From: Bacteroidales bacterium
GTDB lineage: Bacteria > Bacteroidota > Bacteroidia > Bacteroidales > JAIPAP01
Length of the DNA stretch: 35,214 nucleotides
Direction of reading: 5' to 3'
Assembly: GCA_021740045.1 (NCBI GenBank)
Contig: JAIPAP010000042.1
Span: 1-35,214 of the forward strand
Shown: piece after piece, positions 25,206 through 35,138 of the stretch
Position numbering within the stretch: the first letter of the stretch is position 1
Layout: every line of letters starts with the position of its first letter
Made by a program: the position numbers and the translations under genes
Notes under the pieces: model-generated
What the model saw: only the letters and a program-made list of their open reading frames with translations
Told to the model about the DNA's origin: nothing
Databases searched by the model: none

Positions 25206-26333
25206 ATGAATATCACACGTAATAATTACGAAATAGTGTTTATCGATTACCTCGATGGTAAGCTTTCATCGGAGGAAGAGGCTCGTTTGCATCAATTCCT
25301 GAATGAAAACCCCGACCTTAAAGAGGAACTCGACCTGATAAAAGAAGTTCAACTTGAGCCTGATCAAAAGATTAGTTATCCTGCTAAGGAAGATCTTAAA
25401 CATATAGAAGTGATTCCGGTTGGGCGGATCAATGAAAGCAATTATGATGAATATTTTGTCGCCTACCTCGAGGGCGATCTGGATTATAGCCAAGAACGTA
25501 ACATAAGGTTATTTCTCGAGAAAAACCCGGCACTGCAAAAAGCTTTTGAAACATACGAAAACACCAGGCTTGAACCTGATTATGAGATTGTTTATCCGGA
25601 TAAGCGTAAGCTGAAGAAGCCGGTTGTTGTGTCAATTAGGAAGAAGTTGTATTGGGCCGCTTCGGCAGCTGCAGCTATTCTGTTAATGCTGGGTTTTTGG
25701 TTTACTTATAATCCCGGATATGATACTTCTACCGGTGCTCAACAGCAAATAGCAACCGCTATTGAAGTCCCCAAAGACCAGCCTGTCAAGGAAGTTGATC
25801 CGGTAAAGCCGCAAGCCCTGCGAATTAGCCCGGTAGAGGAAAAAACATATTCGATCATGGAATCGAAAGCTGCTCAAAATGATCAATCCCTGTCTTTGGG
25901 AAGAGAGGAACAGGAAATAGGTCCCGTAAATAGCCTGTCAGGAAGTGAGTTGGTTGTGAATGAGCAACCCGAATTACCCGGTGCCTTAACTTACCGTGTT
26001 GAATATCTTCCGATGTTCCGCGATATGCAACTGGCCTGGAAGATGACTGATCGAGAAGAAAGAAATAAAAAGGATTTCCATTTGGTGGATCATCTGTTGG
26101 CAGCCGTTAAGAACATATTTACGAGCAAAGATGTTCCTGTAATCGATGAACCTGTTCGCATCGACCTGTGGACACTTGCTGACGTGGGCGTAAACGGCTT
26201 CAGCAAAATGACCAATTCCGATCTACGCCTCGAAACTCAAAAGAACGAACAAGGCAAGGTGGTGTCCTACCGCCTGATGAGCGATGATTTGGTGATTGCC
26301 CGCAGCAGGAAGGATAAAGAACGGGAAGACTAG
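25206..26333 (+). CDS. Probable anti-sigma factor, single membrane span, duplicated cytoplasmic domain
   Basis: 375 residues. The cytoplasmic part has two copies of a roughly 59-residue unit: residues 7-65 (NYEIVFIDYLDGKLSSEEEARL...) and 79-137 (NYDEYFVAYLEGDLDYSQERNI...). Both hold the pattern N-Y-x(4)-F-x-x-Y-L-[DE]-G-x-L-x(5)-E, the start of zinc-less anti-sigma domains found in Bacteroidota, and both end LEPD-x-x-I-x-YP-x-K/D. A membrane helix lies at about 149-167, after which 200 residues are exported. The outer part has no recognised domain. The place right after an ECF sigma gene supports the role, which is otherwise inferred. A single unit would be usual; the duplication is uncommon. 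Confidence 0.75.
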   Translation: MNITRNNYEIVFIDYLDGKLSSEEEARLHQFLNENPDLKEELDLIKEVQLEPDQKISYPAKEDLKHIEVIPVGRINESNYDEYFVAYLEGDLDYSQERNIRLFLEKNPALQKAFETYENTRLEPDYEIVYPDKRKLKKPVVVSIRKKLYWAASAAAAILLMLGFWFTYNPGYDTSTGAQQQIATAIEVPKDQPVKEVDPVKPQALRISPVEEKTYSIMESKAAQNDQSLSLGREEQEIGPVNSLSGSELVVNEQPELPGALTYRVEYLPMFRDMQLAWKMTDREERNKKDFHLVDHLLAAVKNIFTSKDVPVIDEPVRIDLWTLADVGVNGFSKMTNSDLRLETQKNEQGKVVSYRLMSDDLVIARSRKDKERED

Positions 26334-26460
26334 ATTAGCGGTTGATCTCAGGATAAATCAAATTGCCTTCATTTCCGTCTGTTTTATCGATTGTTGATTA
26401 TTCAAAAATAAAGATTTATGTTGCAATCTCGTTTAGTTAAGTAAATTTTGTCATCTGCTT

Positions 26461-26487
26461 TGTAACAAAAAATGAAGCCGTTCCGTC
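26461..26487 (+). promoter_or_regulatory. Putative ECF-type promoter upstream of the head-GIN gene
   Basis: TGTAAC (26461-26466), 17 nt, CGTC (26484-26487, continuing GTA), 33 nt before the ATG. It is the same arrangement as at 24659-24684. The rest of the gap 26334-26460 shows nothing else. Confidence 0.5.
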
Positions 26488-26520
26488 GTATGATCAGTTA
26501 ATGACTAAAATACAAGAACT

Positions 26521-28071
26521 ATGAAAGCGATAAGATTTTTGACCGGTATGTTGGTTGTTTCCCTGTTAATTGGGGGAACAGCAACATTTGCACAAAATGG
26601 GGATAAGGAAGTGGTAACCATAGAACGCCGGGTTGCTTTTTTTAACCAAATAGATGTAGGCGGCGCATTTACTGTATTCATTACCCAAGGGGATGAAATA
26701 TCAGTAAAAGTGGAAACGGATAAAAACCTGCAGGATAAAGTTATTACCGAAGTAGAAAATAACACCCTAACCATTGGTTCCAAATCACTGCATAATCCCA
26801 CCGAACTGACCATTTATATTACGTTTACCGAACTTGAGCGTCTCGATGCGCATGGTGCCAGCACTCTAAAAGGGGATTCGCCCATCAAGGGTGAAGAATT
26901 CGAACTTATAGCCAGTGGCGCTTCCAATGTAAACATGGTTTTGGAGGTGGAGGAGTTGAATTCGGAAGTAGCAGGCACAGCTTATGTTGAGCTTGATGGC
27001 ACTGCCAAAACCCATGAGGCGGAGGTGTCAGGAGCCTCTACCTTGAATGCCCTTAACTTGGTTACCCAGGAAACCGAGATCAATGTGAGCGGAGTGGCTC
27101 ATGCAAAAGTAACAGCCCGCGAGCGCCTCGAAGGTGAAACCGCTGGTTCGGCTACACTCACCTATTATGACGAACCGGTAATTAAGAAGATCAACAAGAA
27201 GGGGGAGTTTGAGCTTGAGTTTAATGACTTTGATAACCTCGATAAATTACGCCACCTGGATATCTCCACCAAAACTTATGGTGACTCCACCAAGGTGAAA
27301 GTGGGGAATATCGAAGTGAAAGTATACGGCGATGAGGAACGCACCGAAGTGCAAGTTGGAAGCTCACGTCTCACCGTGGATGAAGAAGGAAATGTGGATT
27401 TCGACCGGAAAAAGAAGAAACGTCATGAGTTTGATGGTCATTGGGCAGGATTTGAATTGGGTGTGAATGGATACCTGAACCCCGACAATGAATTGGATCT
27501 TCCCGCCGAGTATGAATATTTGGATTTGCGCATGGAAAAATCCATCAATGTGGGGATCAATTTTTTCGAACAGAATTTTAATCTTATCCGCAATCACTTT
27601 GGTATGATAACAGGCTTAGGACTGGAATACAACAATTATCGCTTCGATAGTGATGTTAAGCTGCTTGATTCGGATGCAGGAATTATTCGTGATTTTGATT
27701 TTGCAACCGATGAAGAAATTAGTCACAATAAAAGTAAATTGGTGGCTACCTACCTTAACCTGCCCATTTTGCTCGAATATCAAACCAACCGCCATAGCGA
27801 TGCCAGCAGTTTTCACCTCACAGCAGGTATGATTAGTGGTGTTCGTATTGGCACACATACAAAACTTGTTTATAATAGAAATGGTGATCGTAACAAAGAT
27901 AAAGACCGCAGTGATTTCCATTTGAATCCGTTCAAATTTGCGGCCACAGCGCGCTTGGGATGGGGTAAGCTGAATCTTTATGCCAATTATTCACTTACAC
28001 CGCTTTTTAAGGACGATAAAGGACCGGAGCTTTATCCTTTTGCCTTGGGGATTAGCCTTATTGGCTGGTAA
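26521..28071 (+). CDS. Head-GIN (DUF2807) domain protein fused to an outer-membrane beta-barrel-like domain
   Basis: 516 residues. The signal peptide is residues 1-24 (cut after TFA). Residues of about 30-215 are a right-handed beta helix of the head-GIN/DUF2807 type: FNQIDVGGAFTVFITQGDEISVKVETD, LDAHGASTLKGD, IASGASNVNMVLEVEELNSEVAGTAYVELDG and VSGASTLNA show the repeated SGAS/AGTA turns. A charged linker (DRKKKKRHEFDGHW, near 295-308) leads to about 205 residues with alternating polar/hydrophobic strands (GLGLEYNNYRFDSDVK, ATYLNLPILLEYQTN, GMISGVRIGTHTKLVYNRN) that look like a beta barrel, ending in a polar/aromatic C-terminus. It would sit in the outer membrane. The shared promoter motif suggests it belongs to the sigma factor's regulon. 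Function unknown. Confidence 0.8.
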   Translation: MKAIRFLTGMLVVSLLIGGTATFAQNGDKEVVTIERRVAFFNQIDVGGAFTVFITQGDEISVKVETDKNLQDKVITEVENNTLTIGSKSLHNPTELTIYITFTELERLDAHGASTLKGDSPIKGEEFELIASGASNVNMVLEVEELNSEVAGTAYVELDGTAKTHEAEVSGASTLNALNLVTQETEINVSGVAHAKVTARERLEGETAGSATLTYYDEPVIKKINKKGEFELEFNDFDNLDKLRHLDISTKTYGDSTKVKVGNIEVKVYGDEERTEVQVGSSRLTVDEEGNVDFDRKKKKRHEFDGHWAGFELGVNGYLNPDNELDLPAEYEYLDLRMEKSINVGINFFEQNFNLIRNHFGMITGLGLEYNNYRFDSDVKLLDSDAGIIRDFDFATDEEISHNKSKLVATYLNLPILLEYQTNRHSDASSFHLTAGMISGVRIGTHTKLVYNRNGDRNKDKDRSDFHLNPFKFAATARLGWGKLNLYANYSLTPLFKDDKGPELYPFALGISLIGW

Positions 28072-28166
28072 TATTTTTACATATAGGTGAGTTGGCGCTG
28101 CCCATAGAAAGGGGGTTTGGTTCACAAATCCCCTGCTGACAAGACTTGAATTAGATACTAATATAG

Positions 28167-28196
28167 AATGCCGTCCGTTTATAGGATGGCATTTTA
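28167..28196 (+). terminator. Terminator after the head-GIN gene
   Basis: AATGCCGTCC (28167-28176) pairs with GGATGGCATT (28184-28193), one wobble pair, 7-nt loop, followed by TTATTT. Confidence 0.7.
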
Positions 28197-28213
28197 TTTA
28201 AGATAAATGCAGA

Positions 28214-28221
28214 TATTTTTG
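28214..28221 (+). promoter_or_regulatory. Putative -7 box of the yebC-like gene
   Basis: TATTTTTG matches TAnnTTTG, 41 nt before the ATG at 28263. Confidence 0.5.
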
Positions 28222-28262
28222 TATTTTAGCTCATTAAATTAGTTAACATAACAAGTTGAAAT

Positions 28263-29009
28263 ATGTCAGGACATAATAAATGGTCAACCATTAAGCGTAA
28301 GAAAGGCGCGATGGACGCTAAGCGATCAAAGATATTTTCGAAGATCATTAAGGATATTAGTGTGGCCGTGAAGGAAGGTGGAAGTGATCCGGAAGCTAAT
28401 CCAGCGCTCAGGTTGGCGATCAATAATGCCAAAGGGGCCAATATGCCCAAGGATAATGTCGAAAGGGCTATTAATAAGGCCTCTTCCAAAGATGCTGCCG
28501 ATTTCCACGAAGTGACCTATGAAGGCTATGCCCCACATGGTGTAGGCATTTTTATAGAATGTACCACCGATAATTTGCAGCGCACCGTTAGTTCCATCCG
28601 TTCTTATTTCAACAAGTACAACGGTAGCCTGGGTAAAAACGGCTCGCTAAGTTTCCTCTTCGACCGCAAGGGCGTATTTACCGTTCCTCAAAACGACCTT
28701 GATGAAGAAGAATTTGAGATGGAAGTGATTGATGCCGGCGCCGAAGATATTTCGCTGGATGATGGGGTGTTCACCATAACTACCTCCATGGAGGATTTCG
28801 GGCCCATGCTTAAAAAACTGGAAGCTTTGGGTGTTGAGACCCAACGTGCCGAATTGCAGCGTATCCCTAAAAATACTGTTAAGCTCAATAAAGAAAACGC
28901 CAAAACCGTCCTTAAGCTCATCGAAACCATCGAAGATGACGATGATGTTTCCAACGTATTCCACAACCTCGAACTTACCGATGAATTGATGGAAGAGTTG
29001 CAGCAGTAG
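28263..29009 (+). CDS. YebC/PmpR family regulator or translation factor
   Basis: 248 residues, the usual length. The N-terminus SGHNKWSTIKRKKGAMDAKRSKIFSKIIKDI and the block NPALRLAINNAKGANMPKDNVERAI are signature YebC sequences; YEGYAPHGVGIFIECTTDN and the acidic C-terminal part follow. The family contains proteins described as DNA-binding regulators and, more recently, members that help ribosomes through proline stretches; the sequence cannot decide between these. The gene is monocistronic and is convergent with the RND efflux operon. A perfect 12-nt palindrome (GTATCCGGATAC, 29050-29061) lies between them. Confidence 0.96.
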   Translation: MSGHNKWSTIKRKKGAMDAKRSKIFSKIIKDISVAVKEGGSDPEANPALRLAINNAKGANMPKDNVERAINKASSKDAADFHEVTYEGYAPHGVGIFIECTTDNLQRTVSSIRSYFNKYNGSLGKNGSLSFLFDRKGVFTVPQNDLDEEEFEMEVIDAGAEDISLDDGVFTITTSMEDFGPMLKKLEALGVETQRAELQRIPKNTVKLNKENAKTVLKLIETIEDDDDVSNVFHNLELTDELMEELQQ

Positions 29010-29076
29010 GCTACAAAATATAGTAAATATTGCTTGAAATGCAAAATCCGTATCCGGATACTATGTCCTGATAACC

Positions 29077-32000
29077 CTATTTACGCTTTACCATGGCAAC
29101 AATGTCTTCAAGTATCATATAAAGACTGGGTACAATGATCAGGATAATGGACGTAGCGAATATTATACCGAAGCCCAGCGAAATAGCCATGGGGATCAGG
29201 TAGGTTGCCTGCCGTGAAGTTTCAAGAATAATTGGCGTAAGACCTCCAAAAGTAGTCAAGGTAGTAAGAATGATCGGTCTGAACCTGCGGAGTCCTGCAT
29301 CATGAATGGCCTGGAAAATAGGTTTCTCCCGGCGTTGTTTATTGGCATAATCGATCATAATGAGGGAATCGTTTACAACAACCCCTGAGAGGGCGATCAC
29401 ACCCATGAGGCTGATAAGGGAAAGATCATAGCCCAGCAAAATGTGTCCGATTACTGCTCCTACAATGCCAAAAGGAATGGCAGCCATAACGATAAGGGGT
29501 TGAATGTAGCTGCTGAAAGCCACTGCCAGCAAAGCATAAATTACCAACATAGCCAGCGCAAATCCACCCCATAGCACTTGTGTTGATTCGCGCATTTCAG
29601 CCTGGGTGCCCTGGAAACTCCAGGTGATCCCCGGGTAATCAGCACGTAATTGTGGAAGAACGCCCTGCTGTAGTGATTCCAGCACACGGGTCATGGCATT
29701 GGGCGGCTCCACATCCATGCCTACGGTAATCACACGGCGGCCATCGCGCCGGTTTATGGACGTGAAGGCTTCTCCTTCTGTTACTTCAACCACATCCATC
29801 AGGGGAACCTCAATACCATCAGGCGTTCGAATACGTAAGTCTTCCAGGTGGTGAACGTCTTTCCGTTGTTCGCGGGGTAGCTTTACCCTTACCTCAATCT
29901 CATTGGTTCCACGCAGTTGACGCATGGCCAGCGCTCCGTAGAAGGCATCACGCAACTGCTGTCCCACAACCGAAGGCGTTAATCCCAGGTTGCGGCCCTC
30001 AGTACGAAGCTTAAAGTCGAATTGTGCCTTGCCCTTGTTATAATTATCGTTCACATCGCGGGTGGCTTCGAAAGATTGGGCTTGCTTGAAAAAGGCCTGG
30101 CTGGCTTTTTCGAGCACGCCTATGTCGGAATGACTGATGTCAACACTAATATCCTGTTGCCAGCCACCGGGCCCCCGTTCAGCTTCAAAGGTGATCTGAT
30201 CAACGCCTTCAATATCGCCGATCTCATCACGCCAAAGCTCGATAACCTGTTGGGCCGTCATATCACGCTTATCCGGTGGCTTCATTACAATTTCAACATC
30301 GATAAAGCTTTGGCCCCGCACATTGGTCTTAACACCATCGGCAACTTTGTACAGGTCGTTTTCATCAAACATCCGGCGTGTGGATTTGGTGATCTCTTTG
30401 GCAACTTTGGCAGCCTGATCTGTGGTAGTTCCTACCGGTAAAGTAACGCCGGCTTCAATCTCATCGGCAGCCACCTCAGGCATCATGATAATCCCCATAT
30501 GATCGCTATAACCATAACTTCCTACTATTAGCAATAGAGCAAGCGCTACACTTAGCGTGATGTACCTGTTTTTAAGGGTATATTCGAGAAAAGGCTTGTA
30601 TCGTTTGTCGATAAACCACTGAAAAACCCGGGCAAATGCTTGTTGTCCTCTTTTAATGTAATCTCCTAACCGGAAAAAGGTTTTTTTGGAAACATGTCCA
30701 AGATGGGCCGGCAAAATAAACAGGGCTTCAAAAAGGGAAACCGCCAATACTGTGATCACCACAGCAGGTAGCGGCCACCAGAATTTACCGGTGGTCCCTG
30801 GAATGAATAGTAAAGGGATAAAAGCAATAATGTTGGTGAGGATGCTAAAGATAACCGGTCGTGAAATATCCCTGGCACCCTTAATGGCAGCATCCAAATA
30901 ACCCATGCCTCTTTGCCGGTATTCATAAACATTTTCGCCCACCACAATGGCATCGTCAACCACAATACCCAGTACTACCAGGAAACCAAACATGGAGATC
31001 ATGTTAATGCTCAAACCGATGGCGGGCAGGAATACCAATCCCCCCACAAAAGAAATCGCCATCCCCATCATGACCCAAAAAGCCAGGCGGTATTCCAGGA
31101 ACAAAGCCAAAATAACCAATACGATCACGATGGCCAGCAAGCCGTTTTCGGTCAGAAGTGAAAGGCGTTCACGGTAATCATCGGCACGGTTGCTATCAAT
31201 ACGGTAATTTACACCCGGTGGTAAAGTAGCGCCAAAATCCTTAAGATTATACTGCACTGCCTCGGCTATTTCCAGGGGCGATTGCTCACCTATGCGGTAT
31301 ATTTGCAGACTTACCGAAGGTTGTTCATTAAATTGACCGTGAAACCCGGTTTCTTCAAATCCATCGGTGATCTCTGCCAGGTCGGTCAGGGTAACCGTTG
31401 AACCGGAGGTCGAAGAAATGATATCGATGTTGCCAAATTCTTCGGCCCACTGTTTGCGTTCCTTCATTCGCAGCAAAATCTCCCCACTGGCTGTTTCCAC
31501 TGAACCGGCCGGTATATCCTCGCTGGAGCGGGCAATAATGGCAGATACTTCGCCTAGCGTGAGCCCGTATTCGCGAAGCTTATGCCTGGGGATCTCAATA
31601 TGGGTGACGTATTCCGGTACATTTCCGATCTCTACCTGTGTAATTTCTTCGCTGCTTAGGAGGCGGTCGCGGAGCCTTTCGGCCAGTTTACGCAGAGTCC
31701 AGATATCGACATTCCCATAAAGCCCAATATCCATCACATCGCGCTGTCGCGATTGAAGGCGGACTTCCGGTTCCTCAATATCATCCGGGAAGGTTCGTAT
31801 GCGGTTTACCGCCTGGTCGATGTCCTGGAATGATTTCATACGGTTGGTGCCGGCTACCAGTTCAATGGAAATCTGGCCCATGCCTTCATAAGCCGTGGAA
31901 CTCACTTCTTTGATTCCTTGCACGCCACGGATGGCCTCTTCAACAGGTAATAAAATGCCTTTTTCAACCTCGGCGGGAGCAGCTCCCGGGTAAACCACGC

Positions 32001-32184
32001 TTACTTCCACAATATCCAGTTGAAATTGCGGAAACACTTCCTTCTGGATGTTGTACATTGTCCAGATACCGCCACCGATAAGGATCAGCATTAATAAATT
32101 GGCGGCAATAGGGTTTTGTGCCATATAGGCAATAGCGCCCTTTTTGGAATTTCCATTATCCGTATTTGATGAAGAACCGTTCAT
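29077..32184 (-). CDS. RND efflux pump, inner-membrane subunit (AcrB/HAE1-like)
   Basis: 1035 residues with the RND layout: TM1 ([18 protein letters not shown]), a large periplasmic loop, TM2-6, TM7, a second loop and TM8-12. TM4 has the proton-relay acidic pair in [18 protein letters not shown]. The TM10 region reads [20 protein letters not shown], with Asn at the place where AcrB has the relay Lys940, as in several RND subfamilies. It has the duplicated fold of the family and exports drugs, bile acids or similar compounds using the proton gradient; the substrate is unknown. Its ATG follows the adaptor stop directly (no gap), so translation is coupled. It is the last of three genes; no strong terminator was seen beyond it. 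Confidence 0.96.
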   Translation of the reverse strand: MNGSSSNTDNGNSKKGAIAYMAQNPIAANLLMLILIGGGIWTMYNIQKEVFPQFQLDIVEVSVVYPGAAPAEVEKGILLPVEEAIRGVQGIKEVSSTAYEGMGQISIELVAGTNRMKSFQDIDQAVNRIRTFPDDIEEPEVRLQSRQRDVMDIGLYGNVDIWTLRKLAERLRDRLLSSEEITQVEIGNVPEYVTHIEIPRHKLREYGLTLGEVSAIIARSSEDIPAGSVETASGEILLRMKERKQWAEEFGNIDIISSTSGSTVTLTDLAEITDGFEETGFHGQFNEQPSVSLQIYRIGEQSPLEIAEAVQYNLKDFGATLPPGVNYRIDSNRADDYRERLSLLTENGLLAIVIVLVILALFLEYRLAFWVMMGMAISFVGGLVFLPAIGLSINMISMFGFLVVLGIVVDDAIVVGENVYEYRQRGMGYLDAAIKGARDISRPVIFSILTNIIAFIPLLFIPGTTGKFWWPLPAVVITVLAVSLFEALFILPAHLGHVSKKTFFRLGDYIKRGQQAFARVFQWFIDKRYKPFLEYTLKNRYITLSVALALLLIVGSYGYSDHMGIIMMPEVAADEIEAGVTLPVGTTTDQAAKVAKEITKSTRRMFDENDLYKVADGVKTNVRGQSFIDVEIVMKPPDKRDMTAQQVIELWRDEIGDIEGVDQITFEAERGPGGWQQDISVDISHSDIGVLEKASQAFFKQAQSFEATRDVNDNYNKGKAQFDFKLRTEGRNLGLTPSVVGQQLRDAFYGALAMRQLRGTNEIEVRVKLPREQRKDVHHLEDLRIRTPDGIEVPLMDVVEVTEGEAFTSINRRDGRRVITVGMDVEPPNAMTRVLESLQQGVLPQLRADYPGITWSFQGTQAEMRESTQVLWGGFALAMLVIYALLAVAFSSYIQPLIVMAAIPFGIVGAVIGHILLGYDLSLISLMGVIALSGVVVNDSLIMIDYANKQRREKPIFQAIHDAGLRRFRPIILTTLTTFGGLTPIILETSRQATYLIPMAISLGFGIIFATSIILIIVPSLYMILEDIVAMVKRK

Positions 32185-33438
32185 TTATAGCGCACCTCCG
32201 GAAGATTTGGTTCCACCTTGATTTGCTTTTGTCGTGTCGGATTCCAATCTTAGTGGCGCGCCGTCGACTACTGTGGAGAGATTGGTGGTAACAACACTGT
32301 CATTTTCAGTGAGTCCTGAGGTGAGGTAGGCATATTTTCTATCCCTGAAGATTACATTTATATCATTGATGCGAAGCTTTTTATCTTTCATCACCCATAC
32401 TGTTTCATCTTTACGGATATAATCACGGTCAATCCGTATTACATCTTTAAGCTCTTCGGCCTGGATGCTGGTTTCTACAAAGGAACCCAACATCATTTTG
32501 GGTTTGCCTTCCAGTTGCGGTTTACGGACCAATGGATCGGGTACAGTTACCAAAACCCTTGCCAACCGCGTTCGATCTTCGAGTGTTCCCACCAGCTTAT
32601 ACAAATAACCGGTTCGATATTCACCTTCTGACCAAGCAGTCCGATTTTTGATCTTTACCTTGGAACCCTTTTCTTGTTCTTCATCCGGAAATGAAAGCCA
32701 GCGCAGATGCGAAACTGGAACAGTAGCAGCTACCCAATAATTATCCATTCCCACCAGACGTCCCAAGCTGTTGCCGGGCGCTACCTGGGAACCTATATTT
32801 ACATTGCGGCTGAGGATATGCGCGTTAAAAGGGGCTTTTATGGTTGTTCGTTGCAGCTCTAGTTTGGCCTGTTCCAGCGAGGCTTTTGCGGCTTCAACCC
32901 TTGAATGTGCAGCGCTAAGTTGTGGTTTGCGCAGTACCAGCGCTTTGTTTTCTTCGGTAAGCTCTTCATCAACAAGTTTGTAATCCTGTCTGGCCACATT
33001 TTGCCGGCCTTCTTCGAGCTTAAGGTCGGCTATGGCTTGCTGTAAATCACTTTTGCTGAGCTTTAGGGCATTTTCATAATCCGCCGGGTCTATTTGTAAT
33101 AATGTTTCTCCTTTCATGACAAATCCACCGGGGGTGAACCGGGGTGAACGATCAATGACCTCTCCGCTAATCCTTGGGCTTAAGATGATATCCTGGGCAG
33201 GTTCAACAGTACCGGTGGCTATAATGGTAGGCTGGAAATCTCCACGCTTTACCCGGATAACGTCCACGAGCATTGCGGTTTTTTTGGTAGCTCCTGCACG
33301 CATAGCGGCAGGCTCGGTAAGGAAGATGATCACGGTAACCACACTACCTATAAACAGCACAACAAAACTGATCAGCAGTGTGGTTTTCCAGCTTAGCTGC
33401 CCTTTATTTGCACTCGAATTATTTTGGTTTGCTGCCAT
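32185..33438 (-). CDS. RND efflux periplasmic adaptor (membrane fusion protein)
   Basis: 417 residues. A membrane anchor lies at about 21-41 (LLISFVVLFIGSVVTVIIF) with a positive inside flank; no lipobox is present. The domains are in the usual order: first half of the lipoyl/barrel-sandwich hybrid (GTVEPAQDIILSPRISGEVI...), a coiled-coil hairpin with long Leu/Glu/Lys stretches (about 120-190), the second lipoyl half (LELQRTTIKAPFNAHILSRNVNIGSQVAPG) and a beta barrel. The end has a Thr/Ser/Gly-rich tail. It connects the pump with the outer-membrane factor. It starts 23 nt after the end of the outer-membrane factor gene. Confidence 0.94.
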   Translation of the reverse strand: MAANQNNSSANKGQLSWKTTLLISFVVLFIGSVVTVIIFLTEPAAMRAGATKKTAMLVDVIRVKRGDFQPTIIATGTVEPAQDIILSPRISGEVIDRSPRFTPGGFVMKGETLLQIDPADYENALKLSKSDLQQAIADLKLEEGRQNVARQDYKLVDEELTEENKALVLRKPQLSAAHSRVEAAKASLEQAKLELQRTTIKAPFNAHILSRNVNIGSQVAPGNSLGRLVGMDNYWVAATVPVSHLRWLSFPDEEQEKGSKVKIKNRTAWSEGEYRTGYLYKLVGTLEDRTRLARVLVTVPDPLVRKPQLEGKPKMMLGSFVETSIQAEELKDVIRIDRDYIRKDETVWVMKDKKLRINDINVIFRDRKYAYLTSGLTENDSVVTTNLSTVVDGAPLRLESDTTKANQGGTKSSGGAL

Positions 33439-33461
33439 GATAAACTATCTGATTTGTTACG

Positions 33462-34871
33462 TTAACCTTCATTCACTGTTTCCCTGTTTGTCGGAAAGCC
33501 CCCGGCCAGTGCCCTGTATAGGGCAATACGGTATTCCAGTAATGCCAATCTTGCCGAAAGTACATTCCGTTGCAATTGTTGTTCTTCATCCAGCGCCGTC
33601 AGTACATCGAGGTAATCGGCTATGCCATTAAAATATTCTACCCTGAGCTGCTCATAAGCCTTCCGTGAAAGAGCCAATTGCTTCTTAAGGCTTTGGAGGC
33701 TTTCCCTTTGCTTCTTTTCTCGCACTAATGCATCTTCCACTTCTCGAAATGCCGATAAAACGGCCTGTCCATATTGATAAAGTTGTTGTTTCTTAACGGC
33801 TTGGTTGCGGTCCACCTCTGCGCTTAGCCTCCCTCCATAAATTAGCGGGGCCAGTAAATTACCGGCAACGGAATAAGCCCAATCTCTGAAAAGGTTATCG
33901 GCATTTTGGGCTGCCGTGGAAACCGAAGCAGATAAAGAGAGCCGTGGGTATTGGTCGCTGATTGCTGCCGCCAGATCGCGGTCGGCAGCTTTTAACAGGT
34001 TATAGGCACTTTGCACATCGGGGCGGCGGCGAATAAGTTCCACAGGAATACCTGTTTCAGGCAAGGGTGGAAGTTGTGGCAAACTGTCATGCGCAAATTC
34101 GAGGGTTTGCTGAGGTGGCTTTCCCAGCAATACCGCCAGTTGATGTTCAAGTGTCTTAACCCTGGCCTCAGCATAGGACCTTTGTTCCCGGGTGGCTTCA
34201 AGCAGCTGGCGTTGCCGCATAATATCCACGCTTCGCACCTGCCCGCTGCCGAAACGCTCTTTAATGAGGCTGAGGACCTTTTCATTGGTTTCAATTTGCT
34301 TGACAACAATATCCAATTGATGCCGGGCTTCGGAGAGTTGATACCATGTGCGCACAATTTCTGCCGAAAGTGATAATGCTGCCGTTTGATAATCGGTGTA
34401 AGTGGTGTTGGCACGGTATTGTTCTGCTTCAACACGCGAATTGATCCGTCCCCAAAGATCGACTTCGTATTCGGCGGATAAACCCAGCCGGAAGCTATTA
34501 TTATCGGCAAATTCGTAAATTGACCGGCTCATTTCCGACCGGGCGGAAGCATCCACTGCCGGAAATAGATTAGCGTTTTCGCGCCTTACCACAGCCTGGG
34601 CCGCTTTAAGTCGCTGCCAAGCTGTTTTTAAATTAAAATTCGCCGAAAATGCCGTATCCACTAAATCATTTAATCTTTGATCGTCGAATACCGTCCACCA
34701 TCTATCGGGAACCTCGGCTGTGCCCGAATAAGAAAAGCTCTGTGTCGAATCCAGCGGCAGGGTGGAAGTTTTTGTTTTAGGAGAACATCCTACCATCATT
34801 GTAAACAAAAATACCAGCATAACAATAAAGACACCCGGTAGCGAGCGAATTATCCTTTGTTCTGTTTTCAT
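33462..34871 (-). CDS. Outer-membrane efflux lipoprotein (TolC/NodT-like)
   Basis: About 469 residues from the ATG at 34871 ([10 protein letters not shown]...). The frame begins at 34925 with an in-frame ATG at 34877 as well, but the longer starts would put 17-18 extra residues before an otherwise normal lipoprotein signal ([13 protein letters not shown], lipidated Cys at residue 29 of the short form). Two repeated coiled-coil halves carry the family pattern: [39 protein letters not shown], then [18 protein letters not shown] and [21 protein letters not shown]. It forms the trimeric outer-membrane channel. It is the first gene of the efflux operon. Confidence 0.92.
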   Translation of the reverse strand: MKTEQRIIRSLPGVFIVMLVFLFTMMVGCSPKTKTSTLPLDSTQSFSYSGTAEVPDRWWTVFDDQRLNDLVDTAFSANFNLKTAWQRLKAAQAVVRRENANLFPAVDASARSEMSRSIYEFADNNSFRLGLSAEYEVDLWGRINSRVEAEQYRANTTYTDYQTAALSLSAEIVRTWYQLSEARHQLDIVVKQIETNEKVLSLIKERFGSGQVRSVDIMRQRQLLEATREQRSYAEARVKTLEHQLAVLLGKPPQQTLEFAHDSLPQLPPLPETGIPVELIRRRPDVQSAYNLLKAADRDLAAAISDQYPRLSLSASVSTAAQNADNLFRDWAYSVAGNLLAPLIYGGRLSAEVDRNQAVKKQQLYQYGQAVLSAFREVEDALVREKKQRESLQSLKKQLALSRKAYEQLRVEYFNGIADYLDVLTALDEEQQLQRNVLSARLALLEYRIALYRALAGGFPTNRETVNEG

Positions 34872-35056
34872 GCTCATGATCTTACGTGAATGCTGCAAAC
34901 CTTTGTCCTCCATTGAAAACTTCATTGTTCAGCCTTGTGATACATACTAACAAAACCGATAGGAATGAAGTTCATTTGTTCTATTGGATACAAAGAACTT
35001 TACATTTAGGAATAGATGATGATCTCTTTTGATCATTATTTATACTGATGAGTAAT

Positions 35057-35064
35057 TAACTTTG
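35057..35064 (+). promoter_or_regulatory. Possible rightward -7 box near the right edge
   Basis: TAACTTTG matches TAnnTTTG, but no ORF follows inside the window and the -33 spacing is poor. It may serve a gene beyond the edge, or be chance. In the gene-free 34926-35214 stretch no leftward promoter for the efflux operon could be fixed. Confidence 0.25.
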
Positions 35065-35101
35065 AAAAAATGGTATTGCAGTATTGATATAAAAAACAAA
35101 T

Positions 35102-35138
35102 GCTTTAAATATTAAGATAAATTTCAAATATTTAAAGC
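35102..35138. other. AT-rich hairpin in the edge intergenic region
   Basis: GCTTTAAATAT (35102-35112) pairs perfectly with ATATTTAAAGC (35128-35138) over a 15-nt loop. It may be an operator for the efflux operon or part of a leader; no regulator gene is in view. Confidence 0.35.

Noticed and set aside
29050-29061. GTATCCGGATAC as a terminator of the efflux operon
   Set aside because: It is palindromic without a loop or T run, so it cannot form a normal intrinsic terminator hairpin.
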